A stretch of 64,000 nucleotides of DNA from Dysgonomonas sp. UBA7710. Lineage in GTDB: Bacteria; Bacteroidota; Bacteroidia; Bacteroidales; Dysgonomonadaceae. The notes below the pieces were generated by a model. That model did no database searches, was not told the origin of the DNA, and was given only the letters and a program-made list of their open reading frames with translations. The stretch is from positions 51,636 through 115,635 of the forward strand of contig NZ_DLFW01000036.1 of assembly GCF_002482385.1 (NCBI RefSeq), read 5' to 3'. This document shows positions 45,190 to 52,023 of this stretch, piece after piece (position 1 is the first letter of the stretch; each line of letters opens with the position of its first letter). Both the position numbers and the translations under genes were made by a program.

Positions 45190-45576
45190 GCAATTAATTT
45201 TTGAGGGTTCCGGATTTATAAGGTTCATTCTTTATTGGACAAACAAAGATAATTCTTTAACAATTCAAATTCAAAAACTTCTCACTTATTCTTATCAATT
45301 GATTATGGATTAAGCGGATTATAAAATAAAGAGCTGTATAGGTTGTATTTTCATCAGAAATTTTATCTATAAGTATAAGCAGTATAGAGATTACTCGTTT
45401 ATCGTTCTTTGAAAAAAATTAATCAGCAAATGGATGAAAAAGTGTTACCTTTTGATAATTTCCGACATGTACAAAAATCAAATATTTTCCTACATTTACT
45501 TTAAATATGCTTATTATGTATTTGGTAAAATAATTATTTAGTACTTATTTTACATCATCTAATATCAATTTACATT
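45190..45576. other. Spacer between divergent GH2 and acetylesterase genes
   Basis: The 387-bp gap holds the GH2 promoter and a partial composite repeat at 45405-45453 (TTTGAAAAAAATTAATCAG..., then GTTACCTTTT), which is related to 38781-38853. No gene was found, and no convincing promoter for the plus-strand gene was recognised. Confidence 0.6.
45244..45275 (-). promoter_or_regulatory. Promoter of the GH2 gene
   Basis: On the minus strand a -33 box TTTG (45272-45275), 20 bp of spacer and a perfect -7 box TATCTTTG (45244-45251) form a textbook Bacteroidetes promoter about 55 bp before the GH2 start. Confidence 0.65.
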
Positions 45577-47517
45577 ATGACAAAAAATCTGACTTTTCTC
45601 ATTTGTTTTTTTAGCGTTGCCATTTCTGTTTTGCATGCAGAAGTGAAGCTACCCCGCATATTTTCGGATAATATGGTGCTTCAACGCGATAAGGTTATAA
45701 AAGTATGGGGCTGGGCTGATAAGAATGAAACGGTAGAGGTAAGTTTCCTCAATCAGCAAAAAAAGGTAAAGGCCGATAAAAACGGTAATTGGAGTATTGA
45801 GTTAACATCTATGCCTTATGGCGGGCCGTACACTATGGAGGTGAAAGGGAAAAATAATAGTATAACCTTTAAAAATATTCTTATCGGAGAAGTCTGGCTA
45901 TGTTCCGGACAGTCGAATATGGAATGGCAGGTAAAAAGCTCGATGAATGCGAAAGCGGAGATCAGCAATGCTGATTTTCCCCAAATCCGGTCATTTAATG
46001 TTGTGAAAGATCTGGATATGAAACCGAAATCAGATCTCAAGGGTTCATGGGAGGTGTGCTCTCCTGCAACTGTAGGTGATTTTTCAGCTGTTGCATATTT
46101 CTTTGCCCGCAAATTGTACCAGGAACTGAATGTTCCAATTGGAATAATCAATTCATCATGGGGAGGTACAGATATAGAAACATGGACCAGCCCGGAATCT
46201 TTTAGCAAACTGGGTGATATCTTTAAAGAGCGATATAAGACTCTTAATATCACAGATTTTGACAAATTTGCTAAAGAAAGCGAAGAGGGGAAAAGGGCTT
46301 TTACTCAGGCTATGCTCAATGATCCCGGAATAGCGGAATCATGGTTCAATCCTTCTCTCAACACAAGCACATGGAAGAAAATGCAGGTACCGGAACTTTG
46401 GGATGGAGAACTGGCCTCTGTTGATGGTATTTTATGGTTCAGATACTCTCTTACACTTCCGGATAATGTTGAAGGAAAATCCGGAACAATACAGCTAGGC
46501 CCTATTGATGATAATGATGTGACATGGATAAACGGAGTTAAGGTCGGAGAGACGAACGGATATAATATCGACCGCTTATATAATATTCCTGCGAATGTGC
46601 TCAAAGCAGGAGAGAATACCATAGCCGTAAAAGTTGTAGATAATGCGGGTGGCGGTGGCCTATATGGAAAACCCGAAAATCTTATCCTGGATGCCGGGGG
46701 GAAATCATATCCTTTGGCGGGAGACTGGTTGTATAAAGTAGCGGTAAGCAACAAGGCTTTCAACTATGTAGAATTTTCTCCGAATATGTATTCATCCCTA
46801 CTTTATAACGCTATGATAAATCCGATTATTCAATATGGTATTAAGGGAGCTATCTGGTATCAGGGAGAGAATAATGCAGGACAGGCTTATAATTACCGTA
46901 CTCTCTTCCCGAATATGATTACAGACTGGCGAACAAAATGGGGTTATGAGTTTCCATTCTATTGGGTGCAACTGGCCAATTTTATGGCAAAAGACGATGT
47001 GCCTCAGGATAGTAACTGGGCTGAACTAAGGGAAGCTCAAAGCATGACTTTATCGTTGCCAAAGACGGGCGAGGCAGTAATTACGGATATAGGGGAAGCG
47101 AATGACATCCACCCTCGTAATAAGCAGGATGTAGGGCTTCGCCTGGCCTTAAATGCTTTGAATAAAGATTATGGCAAAACAGATGTAATCTATTCCGGTC
47201 CGACATTTAAGTCGATGGAGATAAATGGCAATAGAGCTGTTGTTAGTTTCAACAATATAGGGAAAGGGCTGAAATCTACAAGCAAATACGGTTACATAGA
47301 AGGGTTTGCCATTGCCGGGACTGATAACAAGTTTGTCTGGGCTAAGGCTTATATTGAAGGAGATAAGGTTATTGTCTATTCCGATAATATATCCAAGCCT
47401 GTATCTGTTCGTTACAGCTGGTCGAATAATCCCGATGTGAACTTGTTCAATTCGGAAGGATTGCCGGCAGCTCCGTTCAGGACAGACAACCTGAAAGGAA
47501 TTACGCAAAGAGATTGA
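45577..47517 (+). CDS. Sialate O-acetylesterase-type carbohydrate esterase
   Basis: This 646-residue secreted esterase (signal peptide to about residue 21) removes acetyl groups from sugars. It follows the family plan. An N-terminal beta-domain (LPRIFSDNMVLQRD) comes first, then the SGNH-like catalytic domain with nucleophile Ser113 in GQSNM and the Asp510-x-His512 pair in DIHPRN. A jelly-roll insertion at about 250-395 resembles GH2 sugar-binding domains (FRYSLTLP, WINGVKVG). Family members act on sialic acids, but several relatives deacetylate plant polysaccharides, so the substrate is open. It is transcribed alone between the GH2 and DUF3332 genes and ends at a hairpin terminator. Confidence 0.87.
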   Translation: MTKNLTFLICFFSVAISVLHAEVKLPRIFSDNMVLQRDKVIKVWGWADKNETVEVSFLNQQKKVKADKNGNWSIELTSMPYGGPYTMEVKGKNNSITFKNILIGEVWLCSGQSNMEWQVKSSMNAKAEISNADFPQIRSFNVVKDLDMKPKSDLKGSWEVCSPATVGDFSAVAYFFARKLYQELNVPIGIINSSWGGTDIETWTSPESFSKLGDIFKERYKTLNITDFDKFAKESEEGKRAFTQAMLNDPGIAESWFNPSLNTSTWKKMQVPELWDGELASVDGILWFRYSLTLPDNVEGKSGTIQLGPIDDNDVTWINGVKVGETNGYNIDRLYNIPANVLKAGENTIAVKVVDNAGGGGLYGKPENLILDAGGKSYPLAGDWLYKVAVSNKAFNYVEFSPNMYSSLLYNAMINPIIQYGIKGAIWYQGENNAGQAYNYRTLFPNMITDWRTKWGYEFPFYWVQLANFMAKDDVPQDSNWAELREAQSMTLSLPKTGEAVITDIGEANDIHPRNKQDVGLRLALNALNKDYGKTDVIYSGPTFKSMEINGNRAVVSFNNIGKGLKSTSKYGYIEGFAIAGTDNKFVWAKAYIEGDKVIVYSDNISKPVSVRYSWSNNPDVNLFNSEGLPAAPFRTDNLKGITQRD

Positions 47518-47544
47518 AGGATCAGATTATCAAGGATAAAGAAA

Positions 47545-47574
47545 CCGCCCCAACTACAACTTAGTATGGGGCGG
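47545..47574. terminator. Bidirectional hairpin terminator
   Basis: An 8-bp GC-rich stem (CCGCCCCA with TGGGGCGG) is extended by four more pairs across a 1-nt bulge. It lies between the converging acetylesterase and DUF3332 genes. Confidence 0.7.
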
Positions 47575-47601
47575 CTATAATTTAAGAATAATTGTCCTAT
47601 C

Positions 47602-48147
47602 TTATTTTGCTGCAACGAATACTGCATTCTCAACAGATTGACGGAAAGCAAGAACTCCATTCTCGGAAAGTTCCACCTTTTGTTCTTTTCCGTCTGGAAG
47701 ATAAACGATAGCATTCTTTTCGTCTTCGAATTTAAGAATCTTGGTCGATTCGCCATTAGCGACTGCACTCCATGTATTGGTAGCCTTGTCATAAACAAGT
47801 TCCATTTCCTGCCCTTCTTCGTTCTTGATATTGTATCCGTTATCCAATGTTTCAACAGTATAAACTCCGTTTTCACCCTGAACCTTTTTCACAATCCCGG
47901 CTTCAACAGGATTCTCACCCGACCAGAATTCAATAGAGTTGATAACAAGGATATCGGCCAGCATACAAACCTCATATACAGGTACGATCCATAATGCAAC
48001 GAATACAACCTCGTTAACGAACTTATTGTCTATGGTCTGATTCCATGCCAACACTTTCTTCGAAAGATTGAATGAACCAATACATGAGCTGAATAGTAGT
48101 GTTCCTGCAAGAGTTATTGCAGCTACTGAAAAGAATCTCTTTTTCAT
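47602..48147 (-). CDS. DUF3332-type lipoprotein or membrane protein, unknown function
   Basis: This 181-residue protein resembles the DUF3332 family. It has a signal peptide with a lipobox-like FSSC ending at about residue 21, and then the family-typical SFNLSKKVLAWNQ segment. A hydrophobic span (about 44-67, VVFVALWIVPVYEVCMLADILV) is followed by NSIEFWSGENP. The C-terminal 100 residues are short beta-strands with many Lys and Glu. No enzymatic motif is present and the biological role is unknown. The start was set at MKKRFF rather than 12 codons upstream, because that gives the signal peptide and leaves room for the -7 box at 48181-48188. Confidence 0.75.
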   Translation of the reverse strand: MKKRFFSVAAITLAGTLLFSSCIGSFNLSKKVLAWNQTIDNKFVNEVVFVALWIVPVYEVCMLADILVINSIEFWSGENPVEAGIVKKVQGENGVYTVETLDNGYNIKNEEGQEMELVYDKATNTWSAVANGESTKILKFEDEKNAIVYLPDGKEQKVELSENGVLAFRQSVENAVFVAAK

Positions 48148-48180
48148 AAAATTGTGCTTGTGATTAATTAAACATCTGAA

Positions 48181-48188
48181 CAAAGATA
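48181..48188 (-). promoter_or_regulatory. -7 box of the DUF3332 gene
   Basis: On the minus strand this reads TATCTTTG, a perfect -7 match about 34 bp before the start codon. The -33 region is weak (TTTA only). Confidence 0.45.
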
Positions 48189-48218
48189 TAATAAAAATAC
48201 ATTAATAAACCCGAAGCT

Positions 48219-49118
48219 TCATTTTTTGTTACGAGGATGATGCTCTATTATTTCCTGGCGAAGATACTCTCTGTCCATATGAGTATATATCTCGGTTGTC
48301 GTGATTTTCTCATGGCCCAGCATCAACTGTATGGCCCTTATATTGGCTCCCCCTTCGAGCAAATGTGTGGCAAATGAATGTCGGAAAGTATGAGGGCTTA
48401 TTGTCTTTTTTATTCCGGCCTGATCTGCATATTGCTTTATGAAATGAAATACCATGATACGGGAAATCGCTGTACCCCTGTTGCTTAGGAAGAGTATGTC
48501 TTCCGACCCTTTCTTTATATCCATTTCCCTGCGATAATAAAGATATTTCTCTATTTCGTTTATTGCAGTATGGGAGATGGGCACGAGCCGTTGCTTGCTT
48601 CCTTTCCCTTCTACCTTTATAAAGCCTTCATCAAAAAATAGGTCTGAAAATTTCAGCTTTGTAAGTTCCGATATACGCAAGCCACAGCTATAGAGGACTT
48701 CCAGGATAGCCCTGTTGCGTTGCCCCTCTTTTGTGGAGAGGTCAATTACAGACATCAGCTTTTCTATTTCATCAAGTGATAGTACAGTCGGTAGCTTTAA
48801 TCCTATTTTCGGCGTTTCCAGAAGTTCTGTGGGATCTGCCTGCATATAACCATCCAAAACCAGAAAATTATAGAACGATTTTATGCCCGAGATAATGCGG
48901 GCTACTGACCGGGCATTGATACCCATATCATAAAGCTGGGCAATGAACTGCTGCAAATCGTCGAGTTTCACCTCTTCCACTTTCAGACTTTCGTTTCCCA
49001 GAAAGCCGGAAAGCTTATCCAGATCAGTCAGATATGCATCTATCGAATTGGGAGAAAGAGACTTTTCCAGCAATAAATAATTTCTGTATTTCTTTATGAT
49101 GTTATCTTTTGTTTCCAT
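48219..49118 (-). CDS. xerD: Site-specific tyrosine recombinase XerD/XerC type
   Basis: This 299-residue cytoplasmic recombinase resolves chromosome dimers at dif with a partner Xer protein. The N-terminal SAM-like DNA-binding domain spans about 3-90, with the catalytic domain at about 110-295. All catalytic residues are present: Arg148 (CGLRISEL), Lys172 (EGKGSKQR), His243 and Arg246 (HTFRHSFATHLLEGG), His269 (LMLGHEKITTT) and Tyr278 (EIYTHMD). Length and motif spacing match chromosomal Xer proteins and not integrases of mobile elements. The flanking genes are also chromosomal in character, with a DivIC-type gene divergent from it. XerC versus XerD was not resolved by eye. Confidence 0.9.
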   Translation of the reverse strand: METKDNIIKKYRNYLLLEKSLSPNSIDAYLTDLDKLSGFLGNESLKVEEVKLDDLQQFIAQLYDMGINARSVARIISGIKSFYNFLVLDGYMQADPTELLETPKIGLKLPTVLSLDEIEKLMSVIDLSTKEGQRNRAILEVLYSCGLRISELTKLKFSDLFFDEGFIKVEGKGSKQRLVPISHTAINEIEKYLYYRREMDIKKGSEDILFLSNRGTAISRIMVFHFIKQYADQAGIKKTISPHTFRHSFATHLLEGGANIRAIQLMLGHEKITTTEIYTHMDREYLRQEIIEHHPRNKK

Positions 49119-49124
49119 CGATAC

Positions 49125-49153
49125 TTGAATATAAGTACAAATATATATCTTTG
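49125..49153 (+). promoter_or_regulatory. Promoter of the DivIC/FtsB-type gene
   Basis: A -33 TTG (49125-49127), 18 bp of spacer and a perfect -7 TATCTTTG (49146-49153) lie about 48 bp before the start at 49201. Confidence 0.55.
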
Positions 49154-49200
49154 CAATGTGAGTTTAATCAAACGGTATTGACTTAATCTCTTTTCAACTT

Positions 49201-49503
49201 ATGACTATTCTGAAATCAGCGTTTAACTATCTTATCTCCAGATATACAAAAGTACAATTGCTTATAATTCTGGTTATCATTATGTTTGGCTTCTTTATAA
49301 GCGAAAGCAGCATCTTTGCCCGTTTCAGTTACGATGCCAAGATAATGGAGCTTAACAGCCAGATCGAGCATTACCGCAATAAAACAATCGAAGATAAACA
49401 AAAATTGCAGGAACTTCAATCGGATAAAGACCGCATTGAAAAGTTTGCCAGGGAAAATTACCTGATGAAGAAACCCGATGAGGACGTTTTCCTTGTAGAA
49501 TAA
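49201..49503 (+). CDS. Septum formation initiator (DivIC/FtsB family) protein
   Basis: This is a 100-residue bitopic membrane protein of the cell-division complex. One membrane span (about 18-37, LLIILVIIMFGFFISES) is followed by a coiled coil (about 44-82, with KIMELNSQIEHYRNKTIEDKQ-type heptads). The conserved tail IEKFARENYLMKKPDEDVF ends the protein, as in the DivIC family, whose members pair with FtsL-type proteins at the septum. Size and topology are exactly typical. It is divergent from xerD and is followed after 8 bp by a small membrane protein gene, probably in the same operon. Confidence 0.9.
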   Translation: MTILKSAFNYLISRYTKVQLLIILVIIMFGFFISESSIFARFSYDAKIMELNSQIEHYRNKTIEDKQKLQELQSDKDRIEKFARENYLMKKPDEDVFLVE

Positions 49504-49511
49504 ATCAACTA

Positions 49512-49871
49512 ATGAAAATAAATCCAAAATTAAATAACTCCATTTTCCAGATATCAGCCCTTCTTATTCTTCTTGCTGCTATCATCTATTACTTCGATGC
49601 TGCTATTGCCAAATATATAATGGTTATAGGTGTAATTGGCTTTGCGGCTACCACTGTTACCACTCCATATCCCGGTAAGAGCCTTCGCGGAAAACGGCTT
49701 TTCAACATTCAGATATTCGCCGTATTGCTTATGGTTGCATCTACTGTACTTCTGTTCATGAATATAAACGGGTGGGTAGTTACGATGCTTATTGCCGCTC
49801 TCCTTACATTATATGCTGCTATAGCTATGTCGATCGCGTATAAGAAAGAGCAAGAGGACAATAAAAAGTAA
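49512..49871 (+). CDS. Small membrane protein, unknown function
   Basis: This 119-residue protein has four predicted membrane spans (about 10-28, 33-50, 67-84, 88-109) and a charged cytoplasmic-looking tail (YKKEQEDNKK). A basic loop with PYPGKSLRGKRLF separates spans two and three. No family was recognised, although proteins of this type often follow DivIC in Bacteroidales. It starts 8 bp after the DivIC gene and ends at the edge of a repeat-filled spacer. No enzymatic role is suggested. Confidence 0.7.
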   Translation: MKINPKLNNSIFQISALLILLAAIIYYFDAAIAKYIMVIGVIGFAATTVTTPYPGKSLRGKRLFNIQIFAVLLMVASTVLLFMNINGWVVTMLIAALLTLYAAIAMSIAYKKEQEDNKK

Positions 49872-49880
49872 CAGTCTCTT

Positions 49881-49907
49881 CAGTTAACAGTCAACAGTTA
49901 ACAGTGC
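49881..49907. repeat. CAGTYAA heptamer tract
   Basis: The units CAGTTAA, CAGTCAA, CAGTTAA and the start of CAGTGCT run in tandem with a 7-bp period just after the stop codon of the small membrane protein gene. Confidence 0.6.
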
Positions 49908-50008
49908 TGTGTCTTGTCATGCTGAACAGAGCGAAGCATCCCGTTTATTAAAAACTCTGTGTTACTCTTTTTTGGCTCCGCCGACCGTTGGTTCTCCGTG
50001 GTGAAAAA

Positions 50009-50149
50009 GTGACAAAGGTAACAGATATTTCAGCTTTTAGCTGATAGCTATTAGCCGTTAGCTATCACACAAGAGACTTTACAGTCATCAGTCAACAACT
50101 GGTAAGATATAAAAACTTTGCGCCTTTGCGTCTTTGCGTGAAACAAAAT
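50009..50149. repeat. Composite repeat, right module (copy B, inverted)
   Basis: This is the inverted copy of 39003-39147. It begins with GTGACAAAGGTAAC and continues with 7-mer units (TAGCTGA, TAGCTAT, TAGCCGT, TAGCTAT). A conserved middle and an 8-mer tract (TTTGCGCC, TTTGCGTC, TTTGCGTG) follow. Differences from copy A are few. Confidence 0.8.
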
Positions 50150-50332
50150 AAAATGCGAGCAACTTGTAACTCTATTTAAAAAAGGTAACAAAGGTAACAG
50201 CTTTTTCAGTCATCAGTCATCAGTTAGCAACTTGTATCTCGTACCTTGTCTACTTGTATCTATTTACTCACTATTTATTACTTTTTATCCTCTCTGTAAG
50301 TCCCCCTTGGGGGATTGAGGGGGCCAATCATT

Positions 50333-50385
50333 TCTTCAAAGAGCTATAAGCTAAAGGCTAAAAGCTATATATAGATAAAGTTATC
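50333..50385. repeat. Composite repeat, left module (copy B, inverted)
   Basis: The run CTTCAAAGAGCTATAAGCTA, then AAGGCTAAAAGCTATA and TAGATAAAG, is the reverse complement of 38731-38787 with small changes, including the 7-bp periodic tract. Confidence 0.65.
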
Positions 50386-50401
50386 CAAATATATTCATAA
50401 G

Positions 50402-50435
50402 AAAAGGGATTGCCTGATTATTCAGACAGTCCCTT
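50402..50435 (-). terminator. Terminator of the GH5 gene
   Basis: A 14-bp stem with two imperfect pairs (50404-50417 with 50422-50435) closes on a 4-nt loop. On the minus strand it is followed by a TTTTC run. It lies 55 bp after the GH5 stop codon. Confidence 0.65.
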
Positions 50436-50490
50436 CCCAATCTTCATCTAACATGAACCCATCACTTTAAGTGAAGAATCTCATTTTATT

Positions 50491-51738
50491 TTATGGTTTC
50501 ATACCCATTGCACGGGTATATCCTTCATTCTTGGTACAGTTCTTAAACTTCATGTTTTCCAGCAAGTCTGTCATTGCTTTCTTTACCAGTTCCTGATCTG
50601 GCCTTACTTTGCGTATCTTCTCAAAAGTGCTTCTGTCTTGTTTGGTATATTCCGATATAAGATCCCAGTTTTCGGGTTTAGGGATGGTTACCATACAGCT
50701 GTTAGGTACCATTTTCTTATATGGCCAGTAATGCCATCCTATGTTGTTGCGCTCCATCAGGCGGGTCCATCCGGCTATCCACTCGTGTGTATTCTCGCCT
50801 GTTTCGCCCATATATATAGGCAGGTTGACACTATCCCTGAATTGTACAAAGTCCTGAATATTGGCCTGTAATGTGTCGCACCAGTAACGGTGGCAGGTAT
50901 ACATCAGCTTGTCATCGAACTTAGAGTCTTTAAACATACTGAAATTGCCGTTCCATTGCGCACCGCCAAGAAGGACGATATGGTTTTTGTCAACCGTACG
51001 GATTGCTTCCACGCATCTTTTGTAAAGCGGTTCAAGAGAATCGTTCAGGTGTGCATTACCTTCCATAAAGTAGTGTGCGATAGGCTCGTTCAGCAAGTCG
51101 TAGCCTAAAATTATTGTGTCGTTTGCATAGTGGGAAGCCACATCCTTCCATATATTGCAAAATTGGGCCTTGCTGCCTTCGTCGGTCATTAGCCATGGGA
51201 AGCCATAACTGTCGTCTATATTATCTCCGGTTTGTCCGCCCGGAGCGTCGTGCATATCCAGTATGACATACAGGTTTTGCCGGCGGCACCATTCTACCAC
51301 CTGATCGATAAGCTCGAATCCGTCGTGTGAAGAATCCAGTCCCATATAGTCCTCGTTGGTAAACAGCTTGTAGTGGAACGGTATCCTTATGGAGTTCATT
51401 CCTGTCTGTTTGATGTATTTTATATCATCTTCCGTGATATAGCTCTTTTTAAACTCTCTCCAGAAGCGGCTTGTAAAATCCGGACCAACCATTTCGCAGA
51501 AAGCCTCATTGATCGTTCTGTAAGAGGCTGCCTCCGACCCGAAAAAAAACATATACCCTTCAGGATTGAGCCAGTTACCCAGATTAATCCCCTGTATAAG
51601 AAATTTCTCCCCATTGGGTTTTATCAGGTCAGGCCCCTTTACACGGAGAAATCGTCCGGCATTGTCCGGCGTGGCTTCTTTTGGTTGACAAGCTGCCAGT
51701 ATAAGTGGCAGTAATAGTATGTAAATTAGTCTTTTCAT
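50491..51738 (-). CDS. GH5 glycoside hydrolase, probable beta-glucanase
   Basis: This 415-residue lipoprotein (Cys17, ILAAC) has a single GH5 TIM barrel. The family features are GINLGNWLNPEG (50-61), SIRIPFHY (116-123), VILDMHDAPGGQTGDN (158-173), acid/base Glu218 in LLNEPIAHYF and nucleophile Glu312 in MGETGEN. The GINLGNWL-type opening and the HDAPGGQ block are seen in GH5 groups acting on beta-1,3- or beta-1,6-glucans, including fungal exo-glucanases. That agrees with the laminarin-like PUL starting 285 bp upstream. It has its own terminator and is separated from GH3 by another, so it is probably a separate transcript. The subfamily was not determined. Confidence 0.88.
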   Translation of the reverse strand: MKRLIYILLLPLILAACQPKEATPDNAGRFLRVKGPDLIKPNGEKFLIQGINLGNWLNPEGYMFFFGSEAASYRTINEAFCEMVGPDFTSRFWREFKKSYITEDDIKYIKQTGMNSIRIPFHYKLFTNEDYMGLDSSHDGFELIDQVVEWCRRQNLYVILDMHDAPGGQTGDNIDDSYGFPWLMTDEGSKAQFCNIWKDVASHYANDTIILGYDLLNEPIAHYFMEGNAHLNDSLEPLYKRCVEAIRTVDKNHIVLLGGAQWNGNFSMFKDSKFDDKLMYTCHRYWCDTLQANIQDFVQFRDSVNLPIYMGETGENTHEWIAGWTRLMERNNIGWHYWPYKKMVPNSCMVTIPKPENWDLISEYTKQDRSTFEKIRKVRPDQELVKKAMTDLLENMKFKNCTKNEGYTRAMGMKP

Positions 51739-51837
51739 AAAGTAAAGGTCTTTTGCTTTAATGTTTTATTATATCTCTTTTTTCGTTCTGAAAATGAACG
51801 AATAAAATTTAAACAGGCTCTAAATTGTTAAAAAAAG

Positions 51838-51880
51838 GTGACATATGTAACACATTTTTCATTTTTCTACACCTGTTACT
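51838..51880. repeat. GGTGAC/GTAAC-type motif pair
   Basis: GGTGACATATGTAAC (51838-51852) and CACCTGTTACTTTT (51870-51883) are diverged members of the GTTACC-type motif found in other spacers. They face each other in the gap upstream of GH5. Confidence 0.4.
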
Positions 51881-51958
51881 TTTGCCCGCTCTGTAATCTT
51901 CACTAAGGACAGAGCTTTTTATATCTTATAGATAAACTTTTTCTATTTTAATGAAAGA

Positions 51959-52011
51959 AAAGGCATAGGATAAATGACTATGAAAAAATATATGTGTGTT
52001 CCTATGCCTTT
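51959..52011 (-). terminator. Terminator of the PUL 3 operon (after GH3)
   Basis: A perfect 12-bp stem (51959-51970 with 52000-52011) encloses a 29-nt AT-rich loop. On the minus strand it is followed by TTTTCTTTC, about 13 bp after the GH3 stop. Confidence 0.65.
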
Positions 52012-52023
52012 CGTTAATCCACT

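Larger units (their letters stand above)
49872..50490. other. Repeat-filled spacer between the small membrane protein and GH5 genes
   Basis: No gene is seen in 619 bp. From left to right there is a CAGTYAA heptamer tract (49881-49907), the dispersed modules of 49914-49990, the inverted composite repeat (50009-50149), a GGTAACAAAGGTAAC motif (50184-50198), a TCAGTCA heptamer tract (50206-50228), the left composite module (50333-50385) and the GH5 terminator. Confidence 0.75.

Noticed and set aside
48219..49118. Tyrosine recombinase as a mobile-element integrase
   Set aside because: Length, motif spacing and chromosomal neighbours fit Xer; no attachment repeats or cargo genes are seen.
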